Shown here: in pieces, positions 1 to 8,469 of the stretch
Numbering within the stretch: the first letter of the stretch is position 1
Layout: the number at the start of each line of letters is the position of its first letter
Assembly: GCF_023078375.1 (NCBI RefSeq)
Contig: NZ_CP095554.1
Location: 437,001-501,000 of the forward strand
Length of the DNA: 64,000 nucleotides
Source of the DNA: Roseomonas gilardii subsp. gilardii
GTDB lineage: Bacteria > Pseudomonadota > Alphaproteobacteria > Acetobacterales > Acetobacteraceae
Direction of reading: 5' to 3'
The notes under the pieces: generated by a model
Database searches by the model: none
What the model was told of the DNA's origin: nothing
The model's input: only the letters and a program-made list of their open reading frames with translations
Made by a program: the position numbers and the translations under genes

Positions 1-821
1 GGCTCGCCCTTGCCCGGCAGCGGCACGCGGTAATGCGCGTCCTTGCCGTCCAGCATCCAGGCGATCACGCTGTCCTCGCCTTCGTAGATCGGGCTCGGCG
101 CGCCCTCGCCCAGCATGGCGCGGTCCACCGCCTCCACCGCCAGCTTGCCGGCATGGGAGGGGGCGAAGGCCTTCCAGGAGCTGATCTCCCCCTTGCGGCT
201 CTGGCGCGTGGCCGTGGTCACGTGCAGCGCCTGCTGCACCGCCTGGTAGATGGTGGCCGTGTCCAGCCCCAGCAGCGTGCCGATGCCCGCCGCCGCCGAG
301 GGGCCGAGATGCGCCACATGGTCGATCTTGTGCTTGTGCAGGCAGATCGCCTTCACGAGATCGACCTGGATCTCATAGCCTGTGGCGAGGCCGCGGATCA
401 GCGCCTTGCCGTCCGCGCCGCATTGCTGCGCCACGGCCAGGACGGGCGGGATGTTGTCGCCGGGATGGGAATATTCCGCTGCCAGGAAGGTGTCGTGGTA
501 GTCCAGCTCCCGCACCGCCGTGCCGTTCGCCCAGGCGGCCCATTCCGCATGGACGCGGACATCCGGCCCCAGGCCGAAGACCGTGGCGCCGCCCGCGCGG
601 GGATGCGCCAGGGCCTGGGTCCGCGCCGTGGTGACGGGGTGCCGGTTGATCGCGGCGATGGCGACGGAGGCGTTGTCGATGATCCGGTTGACGATCATCT
701 CGGAGACTTCCGCCTCGACCGCCACCGGGTCGGTCGCCACCTCGGCGATCTTCCAGGCCAGTTGCTCTTCCCGCTTCAGCCGGTCGGCCTCGGGATGCAC
801 GTGCACGTCATGGATCTGCAT
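1..821 (-). CDS. prpD: 2-methylcitrate dehydratase (MmgE/PrpD family), C-terminus cut by window edge
   Basis: Only about 273 N-terminal residues are present; the frame runs off the left edge. The protein starts [20 protein letters not shown] and carries the family's helical segments, such as [18 protein letters not shown] near residue 50, [19 protein letters not shown] near 115, and [20 protein letters not shown] further on. MmgE/PrpD enzymes dehydrate 2-methylcitrate to 2-methyl-cis-aconitate in the cytosolic methylcitrate cycle of propionate breakdown. The ATG at 821 has a purine tract (GGGAG, GAGGG) just upstream. The divergent neighbour is a PrpR/RamB-type regulator, which supports a methylcitrate role over other members of the superfamily. 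The rest of the cycle (prpB, prpC, acnD) would lie outside the window. Confidence 0.88.
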   Translation of the reverse strand, partial: MQIHDVHVHPEADRLKREEQLAWKIAEVATDPVAVEAEVSEMIVNRIIDNASVAIAAINRHPVTTARTQALAHPRAGGATVFGLGPDVRVHAEWAAWANGTAVRELDYHDTFLAAEYSHPGDNIPPVLAVAQQCGADGKALIRGLATGYEIQVDLVKAICLHKHKIDHVAHLGPSAAAGIGTLLGLDTATIYQAVQQALHVTTATRQSRKGEISSWKAFAPSHAGKLAVEAVDRAMLGEGAPSPIYEGEDSVIAWMLDGKDAHYRVPLPGKGE

Positions 822-844
822 GGGCTGACCCTCGCTCCCTGGTA

Positions 845-860
845 TTTTGCCAAGTTTGTC
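845..860. promoter_or_regulatory. candidate regulator site in the prpD/regulator divergent promoter
   Basis: TTTTGCCAAG followed by TTTGTC sits in the gap of about 100 bp between the divergent starts. As recalled, RamB/PrpR-type regulators bind TTTGC-AAA-like half sites; this is a near match only. It is inference from position and weak similarity. Confidence 0.2.
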
Positions 861-923
861 ATGCTACCCCTGGGAGGTCAGCCCGGCTTTCGGCATAATC
901 GTGCCATTTCCGGCAGATGTTTT

Positions 924-2387
924 GTGAAATCTGTGAAGACCCCACGGCAGCAGGACAGCAAGCTTTTCGCCGGCGACCGGCTGCGGCGGCTGCGCCTGTC
1001 ACGCGGGCTGAGCCAGGCGGCGCTGGCGGAGACGCTCGGCATCTCGCCCAGCTATCTGAGCCAGATGGAGGCGGATCTGCGCCCCCTCACCGCCCGGCTG
1101 CGCCGTCGCGCGGCGGAGCGGCTGGGCGTGCCCGAGGGGCTGTTCGGCGAGGAGCGGGACGAACGCCTCGCCGACAACCTGCGCGAGGCCTGCGGCGACG
1201 CGCTTTTCGGCAAGGGCACCGTCTCGCCGGAGGAGGCCCGGGCGGCGGTGCGGGCGGCGCCGGAGGTGGCGGACCGCTTCCTCACCCTCTACCGCGCCTA
1301 TCTGGCCTTGAGCGAGCAGCACCAGGAGCTGCACGACCGCGTCGCCACCAGGGGGGATGCCGGCGAGGATTTCACCGCCGTGCCGCATTTCCCCTATGAC
1401 GATGTCGGGGACTGGGTGCAGTCGCGCAACAACCATTTCGACCGGCTGGACCGCGCCGCCGAGTCCCTGGCGCAACGGCTGAGCCCCGACGGTGCCATCA
1501 CCCAGGAGCATCTGGCCCGCCATCTGCGCGACCGGCACGGCATCGCCACCGCCGAGATGCCCGGCCTGCTGGCCCAGGGCACGGTCTGGCGGCTGCAAAG
1601 GCGGGAGGGGCAGCTTCTCCTCGCCAAGGAGGCCGCGCCCGCCAGCCGGCTCTTCTGGATGGCGCATGTGATCGCCCTGCTGGAACAGCGCGCGCTGATC
1701 CTGGCCGAGATCCGCGCCGCCGGCCTCGCCAGCGCCGAGGCTCGCGCCCTGGCGCGGATCGGGCTGGCCAACTACTTCGCCGGCGCGCTGCTGATGCCCT
1801 ACGAGCCCTTCCTGCGCGAGGCCGAGTTGCTGCGCTACGACATCGAGCAGTTGCAGACGCGCTTCGGCGCCAGCTACGAGCAGGTCTGCCACCGGCTCAG
1901 CACCCTCCAGCGCCCGGGCCGCCCCGGCATCCCCTTCTTCCTGGTGAAGACGGACATCGCCGGCAATGTGCTGAAGCGCAGCAGCGCCACGCGCTTCCGC
2001 TTCGCCCGCTTCGGCGGCCCCTGCCCGCTCTGGAACGTGTACCGCACTTTCACCCAGCCCGGCCGCGTGCTGGTGCAGGTGGCGCAGACGCCGGACGGGG
2101 TCGCCTATCTCAGCATCGCCCGCACGGTGGGGCGCAGCGGCGGCGCCTATCTCAGCCGCCCGCGCAACGTCGCCGTCGTGATCGGCTGCGAGATCGACTA
2201 TGCCGGGCGCACCGTCTACGCCACCGGCCTCGACCTGCGCGACCCGGGCTTCCACGACCCGATCGGCCCCGGCTGCCGCGCCTGCGAGCGCACGGGATGC
2301 CGCCACCGCGCCGTGCCGCCCGCCAGCCAGTCGATCGATGTCGGCAGCCTGGAACGCGGCGTGGTGCCCTATCGCGTGCGGACCTGA
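924..2387 (+). CDS. XRE-family short-chain acyl-CoA regulator (PrpR/RamB type) with C-terminal Cys cluster
   Basis: A 487-residue regulator. An N-terminal HTH_3 domain (about residues 15-70; LSQAALAETLGISPSYLSQ) is followed by an IrrE-like/DUF955 region and a C-terminal DUF2083 domain. The last 50 residues hold a cysteine cluster (GPGCRACERTGCRHRAVPP); in mycobacterial PrpR equivalent cysteines bind a 4Fe-4S cluster. The family senses short-chain acyl-CoA and controls methylcitrate or glyoxylate genes, which fits the divergent prpD. The start is uncertain: two in-frame GTG codons at 924 and 933 give the HTH a normal N-terminus, while an upstream ATG at 861 would fall in the promoter region. 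DNA binding and acyl-CoA sensing are inferred from the family. Confidence 0.85.
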   Translation: MKSVKTPRQQDSKLFAGDRLRRLRLSRGLSQAALAETLGISPSYLSQMEADLRPLTARLRRRAAERLGVPEGLFGEERDERLADNLREACGDALFGKGTVSPEEARAAVRAAPEVADRFLTLYRAYLALSEQHQELHDRVATRGDAGEDFTAVPHFPYDDVGDWVQSRNNHFDRLDRAAESLAQRLSPDGAITQEHLARHLRDRHGIATAEMPGLLAQGTVWRLQRREGQLLLAKEAAPASRLFWMAHVIALLEQRALILAEIRAAGLASAEARALARIGLANYFAGALLMPYEPFLREAELLRYDIEQLQTRFGASYEQVCHRLSTLQRPGRPGIPFFLVKTDIAGNVLKRSSATRFRFARFGGPCPLWNVYRTFTQPGRVLVQVAQTPDGVAYLSIARTVGRSGGAYLSRPRNVAVVIGCEIDYAGRTVYATGLDLRDPGFHDPIGPGCRACERTGCRHRAVPPASQSIDVGSLERGVVPYRVRT

Positions 2388-2414
2388 TCCGGGCCGCCGT
2401 CGTGCTTCACGGCT

Positions 2415-2740
2415 GGCCGCCGGGGGCAAGGCTCCGCCTCGCCCCCGAGACCCCCACTCCGCTGGGGACCGAAGCCGGTCCCCAGACCCCGGGCTTTCGT
2501 GGGCGTTTGTGGTAGCCGTTGGCCTGACGCTCCATCCCTGGACGCGGGTGAATCAGCGGGGTTCCCGAAAAAGAAAGAAGACACCGTGTCCGTGCTGGCG
2601 ATACCGGCAGTCGCCGGAGAGCCATGCTCTCCGGCGCGATCCGGCGTCAACAGGAACCAACGAATGGGGTCCAGGGCGCGCAGCGTCCTGGCGGATAAGG
2701 GGGTTCCGGGGGGAAAAGGCGGAGCCTTATCCCCCCGGCC
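2415..2740 (+). repeat. GC-rich multi-hairpin dispersed repeat, copy A
   Basis: This fills most of the 450-bp gap between the PrpR-like gene and the esterase. It begins with a GGGGGCAAGGC...GCCTCGCCCCC hairpin, then GGGGACCGAAGCCGGTCCCC, a central hairpin with arms CCGGAGAGC and GCTCTCCGG, a CCAGGGCG...CGTCCTGG hairpin, and ends with GGGGGAAAAGGC...GCCTTATCCCCC. The same order recurs at 9311-9560, 18561-18880 and, inverted, 47011-47353. No conserved open frame was found in the copies, so it is a structured non-coding element, not a gene. Confidence 0.85.
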
Positions 2741-2836
2741 ACAGAGCGACGCCGGATCACCCCGGGGCGGAGGGTCTTTCCGTGTCCGGGCATCCTCTGC
2801 CACCCTGCCGTCCCTCGCGACATGGAGTGCCAGCGC

Positions 2837-4072
2837 ATGACGGACAGGATGATCGATGGCCCCGAAGGTCGCCCCGAGGAGGTCGGGCTGTCCGGCGCGC
2901 GGCTGGCGCGCGTGGATGCCTGGCGGGAGGCGCTGGTGCGGGACGGCAGGCTGGCCGGGGCCACCACGCTGGTGATGCGGCGCGGGCGGGTGGCGCATCT
3001 CGGCTGCTCGGGCCTCGCCGATCTCGCGCGGGGCGTGCCGATGGCGCCGGACAGCATCCTGCGCATCTATTCGATGACCAAGCCGCTCACCAGTGTGGCC
3101 ATCATGATGCTCTACGAGGAAGGGCGCTTCCAGCTCGATGACCCGATCACGCGCTTCCTGCCCTGCTTCCGGGACATGCGCGTCTTCACCACCGGCAGCC
3201 GGGGCAGCTACGAGACCGTACCGGCGGAACGCGACATCACCTTCCGCGACCTGCTGACGCATACCTCCGGCCTGACCTACGGCATGATGCACGCCAACAT
3301 GGTCGATGCCCTGTACCGGGAACGCGGCGTGGACTTCCAGACCTCGGAGCGCAGCCTGGGGGAGGTGGTGGAGATCGCGGCCTCGCTGCCGCTGCTGGCG
3401 CAGCCGGGGCGCGAATGGAACTACTCCATCGCCACGGATGTTCTGGGGCATCTGGTGGCCGTCATCTCCGGCCAGGAGTTCGGCGATTTCCTGCGGGAGC
3501 GCGTCATCGGGCCGCTCGGCATGGCGGATACGGATTTCCATGTGCCGGAGGCGAAGCTGCCGCGCTTCGCCGCCAACTACCGCCGGGGCGAGGATGGTGG
3601 CCTCGCCTTGCTGGAGGACCCGCGGGACAGCCTGTTCGGCCGCCCGCGCCGGATCTGCTCCGGCGGCGGCGGGCTGGTCTCGACGGTGGGCGACTATGCG
3701 CGCTTCTGCCGCTTCCTGCTGAACAAGGGGGAGCTGGACGGCACCCGCCTGCTCGGCCGCAAGACGGTGGAGCTGATGATGACCAACCACCTGCGCGGCG
3801 ACATGGCCTCGATGGGGCAGCCCCGCTTCTCCGAGAGCACCTATGAAGGCATCGGCTTCGGCCTGGGCTTCTCGGTGATGCTCGATCCGGCACGGGCGCA
3901 GATCCTGGGCACGCCGGGGGAATGCGCCTGGGGCGGCGCGGCCAGCACCGCCTTCTGGGTCGATCCGGCGGAGGAGATGGCGGTGATCCTGCTGACCCAG
4001 CTCATGCCATCCTCGGCCTATCCGCTGCGGCGGGAGCTGCGGGTGCTGACCTATCAGGCGATCATCGATTGA
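2837..4072 (+). CDS. beta-lactamase-fold serine hydrolase (class C / EstB-like esterase)
   Basis: A 411-residue cytosolic protein without an obvious signal peptide. The serine-lysine motif SMTK (in RIYSMTKPLTSVAIM) lies near residue 80. A second motif with WNYSIATD near residue 195 supplies the tyrosine, and a C-terminal WGGAAS replaces the KTG box of true beta-lactamases. That combination is typical of family VIII carboxylesterases and related PBP-fold hydrolases; antibiotic hydrolysis is not implied. The ATG at 2837 is chosen because GGAG lies 9 bases upstream of it; the in-frame ATG at 2822 has no ribosome site. The methyltransferase starts 14 bases downstream, so the two are probably co-transcribed. 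The natural ester substrate is unknown. Confidence 0.85.
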   Translation: MTDRMIDGPEGRPEEVGLSGARLARVDAWREALVRDGRLAGATTLVMRRGRVAHLGCSGLADLARGVPMAPDSILRIYSMTKPLTSVAIMMLYEEGRFQLDDPITRFLPCFRDMRVFTTGSRGSYETVPAERDITFRDLLTHTSGLTYGMMHANMVDALYRERGVDFQTSERSLGEVVEIAASLPLLAQPGREWNYSIATDVLGHLVAVISGQEFGDFLRERVIGPLGMADTDFHVPEAKLPRFAANYRRGEDGGLALLEDPRDSLFGRPRRICSGGGGLVSTVGDYARFCRFLLNKGELDGTRLLGRKTVELMMTNHLRGDMASMGQPRFSESTYEGIGFGLGFSVMLDPARAQILGTPGECAWGGAASTAFWVDPAEEMAVILLTQLMPSSAYPLRRELRVLTYQAIID

Positions 4073-4086
4073 GGCGGGAGCGACCC

Positions 4087-4773
4087 ATGAGCGACAGGAC
4101 CTATGGCACCTGGTACCGCGACACCTCGCGAGAGGCGGCGATGGAGGAAGGGCACCGCCCTCTCTGGCGCCACTTCATCGACATCGTGCCCGAGACCGAC
4201 CTTTCGACGCGCGACGTGCTGGATTTCGGCTGCAACCGCGGCGGCTTCCTGCGCCTGCTGCACGCGCTGAAGCCGTTCCGCCACGGGCTGGGCGTCGATA
4301 TCGCGGAGGAATCCATCGCGGCGGCCCAGGCCCTCAAGGGCGTCGCGCCGCTGGACTTCGCCGTGGCGACGGATCTCTCGCGCTGGCGGAACAGCTTCGA
4401 CATCGCCTTCAGCTATGAGGTGATCTACCTGCTGCCGGACCTCGCGGCGCATGCCGCCGGCATCCATGCGGCACTGCGCCCGGGCGGCGTGTACTACGCC
4501 GTGACCGGCTGCCACACCGCGATGCCGCTCTGGCCCGCCTGGCGGGAGCTGATCGGCGGCATCACCCATGCGCCGGTGCAGGACCGCTCGCCGGAGGACT
4601 ATGCCGCGGGCTTCGCCGAGGCGGGCTTCGACGTGTCCGTGCGGCGCTTCGGCTATGACGGCTTCGTGCCGGCGGGGAAGCGCAGCGACTACTACCCGAC
4701 GCTGCGGGACGCCCTGGCCTATCCCGCCGAGCACAAGCTGCTGTTCCGCATGGTGCGGCGGGAGGCGGCCTGA
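4087..4773 (+). CDS. class I SAM-dependent methyltransferase
   Basis: A 228-residue protein with a Rossmann methyltransferase core. Motif I is VLDFGCNRGGFLRLL near residue 45, the acidic end of strand 2 is GLGVDIAEES, and motif IV lies in FDIAFSYEVIYLLPDL. A post-core segment with LRPGGVYYAVTG follows. GGGAG precedes the ATG. It is co-directional with the esterase gene and 14 bp from it, so they may act together, but nothing shows the acceptor molecule. The odd feature is the cysteine in motif I (GCNRGG), which is common in small-molecule and thiopurine-like methyltransferases. Substrate unassigned. Confidence 0.8.
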   Translation: MSDRTYGTWYRDTSREAAMEEGHRPLWRHFIDIVPETDLSTRDVLDFGCNRGGFLRLLHALKPFRHGLGVDIAEESIAAAQALKGVAPLDFAVATDLSRWRNSFDIAFSYEVIYLLPDLAAHAAGIHAALRPGGVYYAVTGCHTAMPLWPAWRELIGGITHAPVQDRSPEDYAAGFAEAGFDVSVRRFGYDGFVPAGKRSDYYPTLRDALAYPAEHKLLFRMVRREAA

Positions 4774-4818
4774 ACCGATGCGCGACGGGGAGGGCCGTCC
4801 TCCCCGCCGCGCCGGGTT

Positions 4819-5652
4819 TCAGGCCTCCGGCCCGTCACTCCAGTCCGGCGCGAAATCCGGGCTGACCATCCGCTGGTCCTTGGGCAGGCGCGCGATGGCG
4901 GCGCGGTCCTCGTCATCCAGCCGCAGCTTCAGCGAATCCAGGTTGGCCTGCTGGTTGGCGCGGCTGGCGGCCTTGGGCACCGCCGCGACCCCTTCCTGAT
5001 CCAGCAGCCATTTCAGCGCGACCTGCGCCGGGGTGGCGCCGTGCTTCTTCGCGATGGCCTGGATCTCGGGGATCTCCGCCACCTTGTTGCGGGCCAGGAG
5101 GCTGTAGGCGGTGAGCGCGATGTCGTGCCGGCGCGCATAGTCCAGCAGCTTCGACTGGCCGAGCGTCACATGGTACTCGACCTGCAGGCAGGCGATCGGC
5201 GCCTTCAGCTCCTCCACCACCTTGCGCAGCAGCGGGCGCGGGAAGTTCGCCACGCCGATCTGGCGCGCCTTGCCCTCTTCCTTCAGACGGACCAGCGCCT
5301 CGATGCTGCGCGGCAGGTCCCAGTCCTTCGCCGGCCAGTGGATCAGATAGAGGTCCACATAGTCGGTCCGCAGCTTTTCCAGGCTGCGCGCCATGGCCTC
5401 GCTCATCGCCTGCGGCGCCAGATGGTCCCACCAGACCTTGGTGGTCAGGTGCACATCGCCGCGCGCCACGCCGGAGGCGGCGAGGCCGGCGCCCACCGCA
5501 TCCTCGTTCTCGTAGCGCTCGGCCGTGTCGAGATGGCGGTAGCCGAGTTCCAGCGCCTGCTTCACCGCGGCCTCGCATTCCGCGCCCGTCATCGGCCAGG
5601 TGCCGAAGCCCAGTTTGGGCATGCGCAGCCCGTGTTGGGTCAGGTTTTCCAT
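4819..5652 (-). CDS. aldo/keto reductase (2,5-diketo-D-gluconate reductase-like)
   Basis: A 277-residue TIM-barrel oxidoreductase of the AKR superfamily. The catalytic tetrad is visible: D42 and Y47 (YRHLDTAERYENED), K72 (LTTKVWW) and H105 (DLYLIHWPAKDW). The C-terminal NADPH site includes VPKAASRANQQANLDS. It is full length for AKR5-type enzymes. The start at 5652 has GGAG closely upstream. It faces away from the Gfo/Idh/MocA gene across a 214-bp intergenic region that holds an IclR-type palindrome, so it may belong to the same regulon. AKRs reduce aldehydes or keto-sugars with NADPH; the specific substrate here is not evident. Confidence 0.88.
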   Translation of the reverse strand: MENLTQHGLRMPKLGFGTWPMTGAECEAAVKQALELGYRHLDTAERYENEDAVGAGLAASGVARGDVHLTTKVWWDHLAPQAMSEAMARSLEKLRTDYVDLYLIHWPAKDWDLPRSIEALVRLKEEGKARQIGVANFPRPLLRKVVEELKAPIACLQVEYHVTLGQSKLLDYARRHDIALTAYSLLARNKVAEIPEIQAIAKKHGATPAQVALKWLLDQEGVAAVPKAASRANQQANLDSLKLRLDDEDRAAIARLPKDQRMVSPDFAPDWSDGPEA

Positions 5653-5790
5653 GCTCTCCGCTCCTCTTCCATCCGCCGTCGCCGGCCATGACCGCCGGTC
5701 CGCTCCCTGGCCCCGGTGCTGCCATGGCAACCGGCCCTGGCCAGACCCCTGGCGCCCATCCTGACAGGGCCGAGGGTATCTGGTAAAATT

Positions 5791-5805
5791 TGGAATTGAA
5801 TTCCA
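5791..5805. promoter_or_regulatory. perfect palindrome, probable IclR-family operator
   Basis: TGGAATTGAATTCCA has 7-bp arms around one base. As recalled, it resembles the 15-bp palindromic sites (TGGAAATNATTTCCA) described for IclR regulators. It lies between the divergent starts at 5652 and 5867, and an IclR-family gene sits two genes downstream at 6950, making local control plausible. Confidence 0.6.
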
Positions 5806-5866
5806 GTTTGGAACACCCTATCAGGATAGGCACGGGAACCGACAAGTCCATAGGGAGAGGACGCCC

Positions 5867-6919
5867 ATGCCATCCGTCGCGGTCATCGGAGCCGGGGTCA
5901 TCGGCCGTGCCCATATCCGCATCCTGGCGGGCCTGCCGGCGGAACAAGGGCGGCTCGCCGCCATCGTCGATCCCACGCCCGCCGGCGCCGAACTGGCCGC
6001 CTCGCTGGGCGTGCCGCATTTCGCCGAGGCCGAGGCGATGCTCGACACGGTCCGCCCGGATGGCGCCGTCATCGCCACACCGAACACGCTGCACGTTCCC
6101 GGCGCCCGCGCCTGCATCGCGCGCCGCACCGCCATGCTGATCGAGAAGCCGATCGCCGAGGATCTCGACCTCGCCCTCGCCGTGGCGAAGGAGGCCGAGG
6201 AGGCCGACGTGCCGCTGCTGGTCGGTCATTTCCGTCGCCACAACCCGGTGACACGCCGGGCGCGGGAGATCCTGCGCGGCGGCGGGCTCGGCAGGCTGGT
6301 GGCGATCAGCGCCGATTCCATGGTGCTGAAGCCGGACCCCTACTACAACGTCGCCTGGCGCCGCGAGCCGGGCGGCGGGCCGGTGCTGATCAACCTTGTC
6401 CATGACATCGACGCGCTGCGCTTCCTGTGCGGCGAGATCGAGACGGTGCAGGCCGTCACCGGCAGCACCGCGCGCGGCTTCCTCGTCGAGGACACGGCGG
6501 CGGTGATCCTGCGCTTCCGCAGCGGCGCGCTGTGCACCATCACCCTGTCCGACGCCGTGCCCTCCCCCTGGTGCTGGGACCAGACGGCGGGCGAGAACCC
6601 CACCTTCCCGCGCCACGACGCCAATGCCTACCGGATCTGCGGCACCGAGGCGTCGCTGGAAATGCCGCGCCTGGCCCTGTGGCGCTATCCCGGCCAGCGC
6701 GGCTGGGACCAGAGGCTGGAGCGCGAGGCCCTGCCGGTCGAGGAGCGCGACCCGCTGGTGGAGCAGATGCACCACTTCCTGCGCGTGATCCGGCGGGAGG
6801 AGGCGCCGCTCGTCTCCGGCCGCGACGGTGCCGCCACGCTGGCGGCGACGCTGGCCGTCCCCCGTTCCGCCGCCACCGGCGAGGCGGTGCGGCCCGCCTA
6901 TACGCTGGACGCGGCATGA
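5867..6919 (+). CDS. Gfo/Idh/MocA-family NAD(P)-dependent oxidoreductase
   Basis: A 350-residue protein with an N-terminal Rossmann fold (VAVIGAGVIGRAHIRIL, residues 4-20), the family EKP motif in LIEKPIAEDL near residue 97, and the C-terminal GFO/IDH/MocA alpha/beta domain with NLVHDIDALRFLCG. Members oxidise or reduce sugars, inositols and sugar acids using NAD(P). GGGAGAGGA lies before the ATG. It is the first gene of a co-directional set followed by an IclR regulator, a NIPSNAP protein and a sugar isomerase-like protein, and it starts about 60 bp after the IclR-type palindrome. The set looks like an uncharacterised sugar or polyol catabolic unit; the substrate cannot be read from the sequence. 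Confidence 0.87.
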   Translation: MPSVAVIGAGVIGRAHIRILAGLPAEQGRLAAIVDPTPAGAELAASLGVPHFAEAEAMLDTVRPDGAVIATPNTLHVPGARACIARRTAMLIEKPIAEDLDLALAVAKEAEEADVPLLVGHFRRHNPVTRRAREILRGGGLGRLVAISADSMVLKPDPYYNVAWRREPGGGPVLINLVHDIDALRFLCGEIETVQAVTGSTARGFLVEDTAAVILRFRSGALCTITLSDAVPSPWCWDQTAGENPTFPRHDANAYRICGTEASLEMPRLALWRYPGQRGWDQRLEREALPVEERDPLVEQMHHFLRVIRREEAPLVSGRDGAATLAATLAVPRSAATGEAVRPAYTLDAA

Positions 6920-6949
6920 GCGGGCGGGCGCAGCCCGGGGAAGGCGGCG

Positions 6950-7777
6950 ATGACCGCTGTCCTCGACCGCAGCCTGCGCCTGCTGGAGCAGTTGGCGCTG
7001 CAGGCGGAGGGGCTGCCGCTGCATGTGCTGGCCGACCGCCTGCAGATCCCGCGCAGCGCCGCGCACCGGCTGCTGAACGAGCTGATCCGCGAGGGCTATG
7101 TGCGGCAGGAGCGCGAGGGCGGCCCCTACAGCCTGACCATCCGTCTCGTCTCGCTGGGCCTTACCTACCTCGCCCGCAACGGCATCCCGGATGTGGCGCA
7201 GCCCATCCTGGACAGCCTGGCACGGCGCAGCGGCGAGCTCTGCCGCCTCGGCATCACCGACACCACCGGCCTGACCTGGGTGGCCAAGGCACAGGGCGCG
7301 CGGGACGGGTTGCGCTACGACCCCGATGACGGCGCCCGGGCCATGCTGGCCCCCACCGCCAACGGCCAGGCCTGGCTCGCCAGCATGAGCGACGAGGAAG
7401 CCCTGGCCCTGGTGGCGCGGCAGGAGATCGGGAATGGCGGCTTCGGCGACCCGGCCCGGATGGGCCCCGGCGCGCCACGCACGGTGCGGGCCCTGCTGGA
7501 ACAACTCGCCCAGGCGCGCCGCCAGGGCTACGCCATCATGGTGGAAGGCTCCGCCCCCGGCACCGCCGCCGTGGCCGCGGTGATCCGCCAGCCGGAAAGC
7601 GGCGCGGTGATCGGCACGCTGAGCCTCGCCGGCCCCTCGGTGCGGATGATGGAAGCCCGGCTGCACGCGCTGGCGCCCGACCTGCTGGCGGCGGCGGCGG
7701 AGATGGGCGAGGCCAGCCGCGCCTCCCGCCTCTTCGCCCCGCGCCCGGCACCGGAAGCCGGCAGCGCGGCCGCCTGA
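6950..7777 (+). CDS. IclR-family transcriptional regulator
   Basis: A 275-residue protein. An N-terminal winged HTH (residues 3-60; LPLHVLADRLQIPRSAAHRLL) precedes the IclR effector-binding domain (about 75-250; RSGELCRLGITDTTGLTWVA and GTLSLAGPSVRM). It lies 30 bp after the oxidoreductase gene and 67 bp before the NIPSNAP gene, in the same direction. The likely target is the palindrome at 5791-5805 between the oxidoreductase and the aldo/keto reductase, giving autoregulation through read-through. The effector would be a pathway metabolite; it is not known. Confidence 0.88.
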   Translation: MTAVLDRSLRLLEQLALQAEGLPLHVLADRLQIPRSAAHRLLNELIREGYVRQEREGGPYSLTIRLVSLGLTYLARNGIPDVAQPILDSLARRSGELCRLGITDTTGLTWVAKAQGARDGLRYDPDDGARAMLAPTANGQAWLASMSDEEALALVARQEIGNGGFGDPARMGPGAPRTVRALLEQLAQARRQGYAIMVEGSAPGTAAVAAVIRQPESGAVIGTLSLAGPSVRMMEARLHALAPDLLAAAAEMGEASRASRLFAPRPAPEAGSAAA

Positions 7778-7844
7778 ACGAGATGCGGGCGCGGCGGGGA
7801 TTTCCGCCGGCCCTGCGGAACACGCCAAACTACGGAAGGAGGAC

Positions 7845-8459
7845 ATGATGCAACGCTACGAGATCGCGACGCTCAACACGGCCCTGGGCGGGGCGGCCAA
7901 GGCCGCCCCAGGGATCGAGGGATTCTGCCGCGAGGGCGGCGGCAGGCTGCTCGGCTGCTGGGCCACGGAGATCGGCCCGCTGAACCAGGTGCTGATCCTG
8001 CGCGGCTTCGACACGGCCGAGGATGCCGCGAAGGAACGCGAGCGCACCCTGCGTGCCGCCAATCCCTTCGGCGCGGCCGAGGTGCTGAATGGCATGACCC
8101 TGGACAGCTACGTGCCCTTCCCCTTCCTCCCTCCGGTCGAGCCCGGGGAGTACGGTTCGGTCTATGAGATCCGCACCTATGTGCTGAAGACCGGCGGCGT
8201 CGAGCCGACGATCGAGGCCTGGAAGGCCGCCGTGCCGCCGCGCGTGAAGTACTCGCCGCTGACCATCGCCATGTACGCGGTCGATGGCGCGCCGCGCTTC
8301 ACCCATATCTGGCCCTACAAGGGCCTCGACGACCGGGCCGCCGTGCGCGCGAAGACGGTGGCCGAGGGCGTCTGGCCGCCCAAGGGCGGGCCGGCCTGGC
8401 TGACCTCCGACATGCGCTCCACCATCGGGCTGCCGCTGCCCATCTCTCCGCTGCGCTGA
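7845..8459 (+). CDS. NIPSNAP-domain protein
   Basis: A 204-residue protein with two ferredoxin-like alpha/beta repeats. The second is the clear NIPSNAP half (YEIRTYVLKTGGVEPTIEAW near residue 107); the first (YEIATLNTALGG) is a diverged copy. A strong ribosome site GGAAGGAGG precedes a double ATG (7845 and 7848); the second has the better spacing. Bacterial NIPSNAP proteins often occur in catabolic operons as small dimeric enzymes or accessory proteins of unknown activity. Here it sits between an IclR gene and a TIM-barrel isomerase-like gene, 10 bp before the latter. No catalytic role can be assigned from the sequence. Confidence 0.82.
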   Translation: MMQRYEIATLNTALGGAAKAAPGIEGFCREGGGRLLGCWATEIGPLNQVLILRGFDTAEDAAKERERTLRAANPFGAAEVLNGMTLDSYVPFPFLPPVEPGEYGSVYEIRTYVLKTGGVEPTIEAWKAAVPPRVKYSPLTIAMYAVDGAPRFTHIWPYKGLDDRAAVRAKTVAEGVWPPKGGPAWLTSDMRSTIGLPLPISPLR

Positions 8460-8469
8460 GGGACCGGCC

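Noticed and set aside
33-860. Plus-strand open frame over prpD
   Set aside because: The minus strand encodes a clear MmgE/PrpD protein. The plus frame is only an upstream run-on of the XRE regulator frame.
2822-4072. Antibiotic resistance beta-lactamase
   Set aside because: It lacks a signal peptide and the KTG box; the WGGAAS C-terminal motif points to a family VIII esterase-like hydrolase.
4913-7846. Long minus-strand open frame antisense to the Gfo/Idh/MocA and IclR genes
   Set aside because: It is an effect of high GC, which removes stop codons; it has low-complexity Arg/Gly/Ala composition and the opposite strand carries clear domain motifs with ribosome sites.
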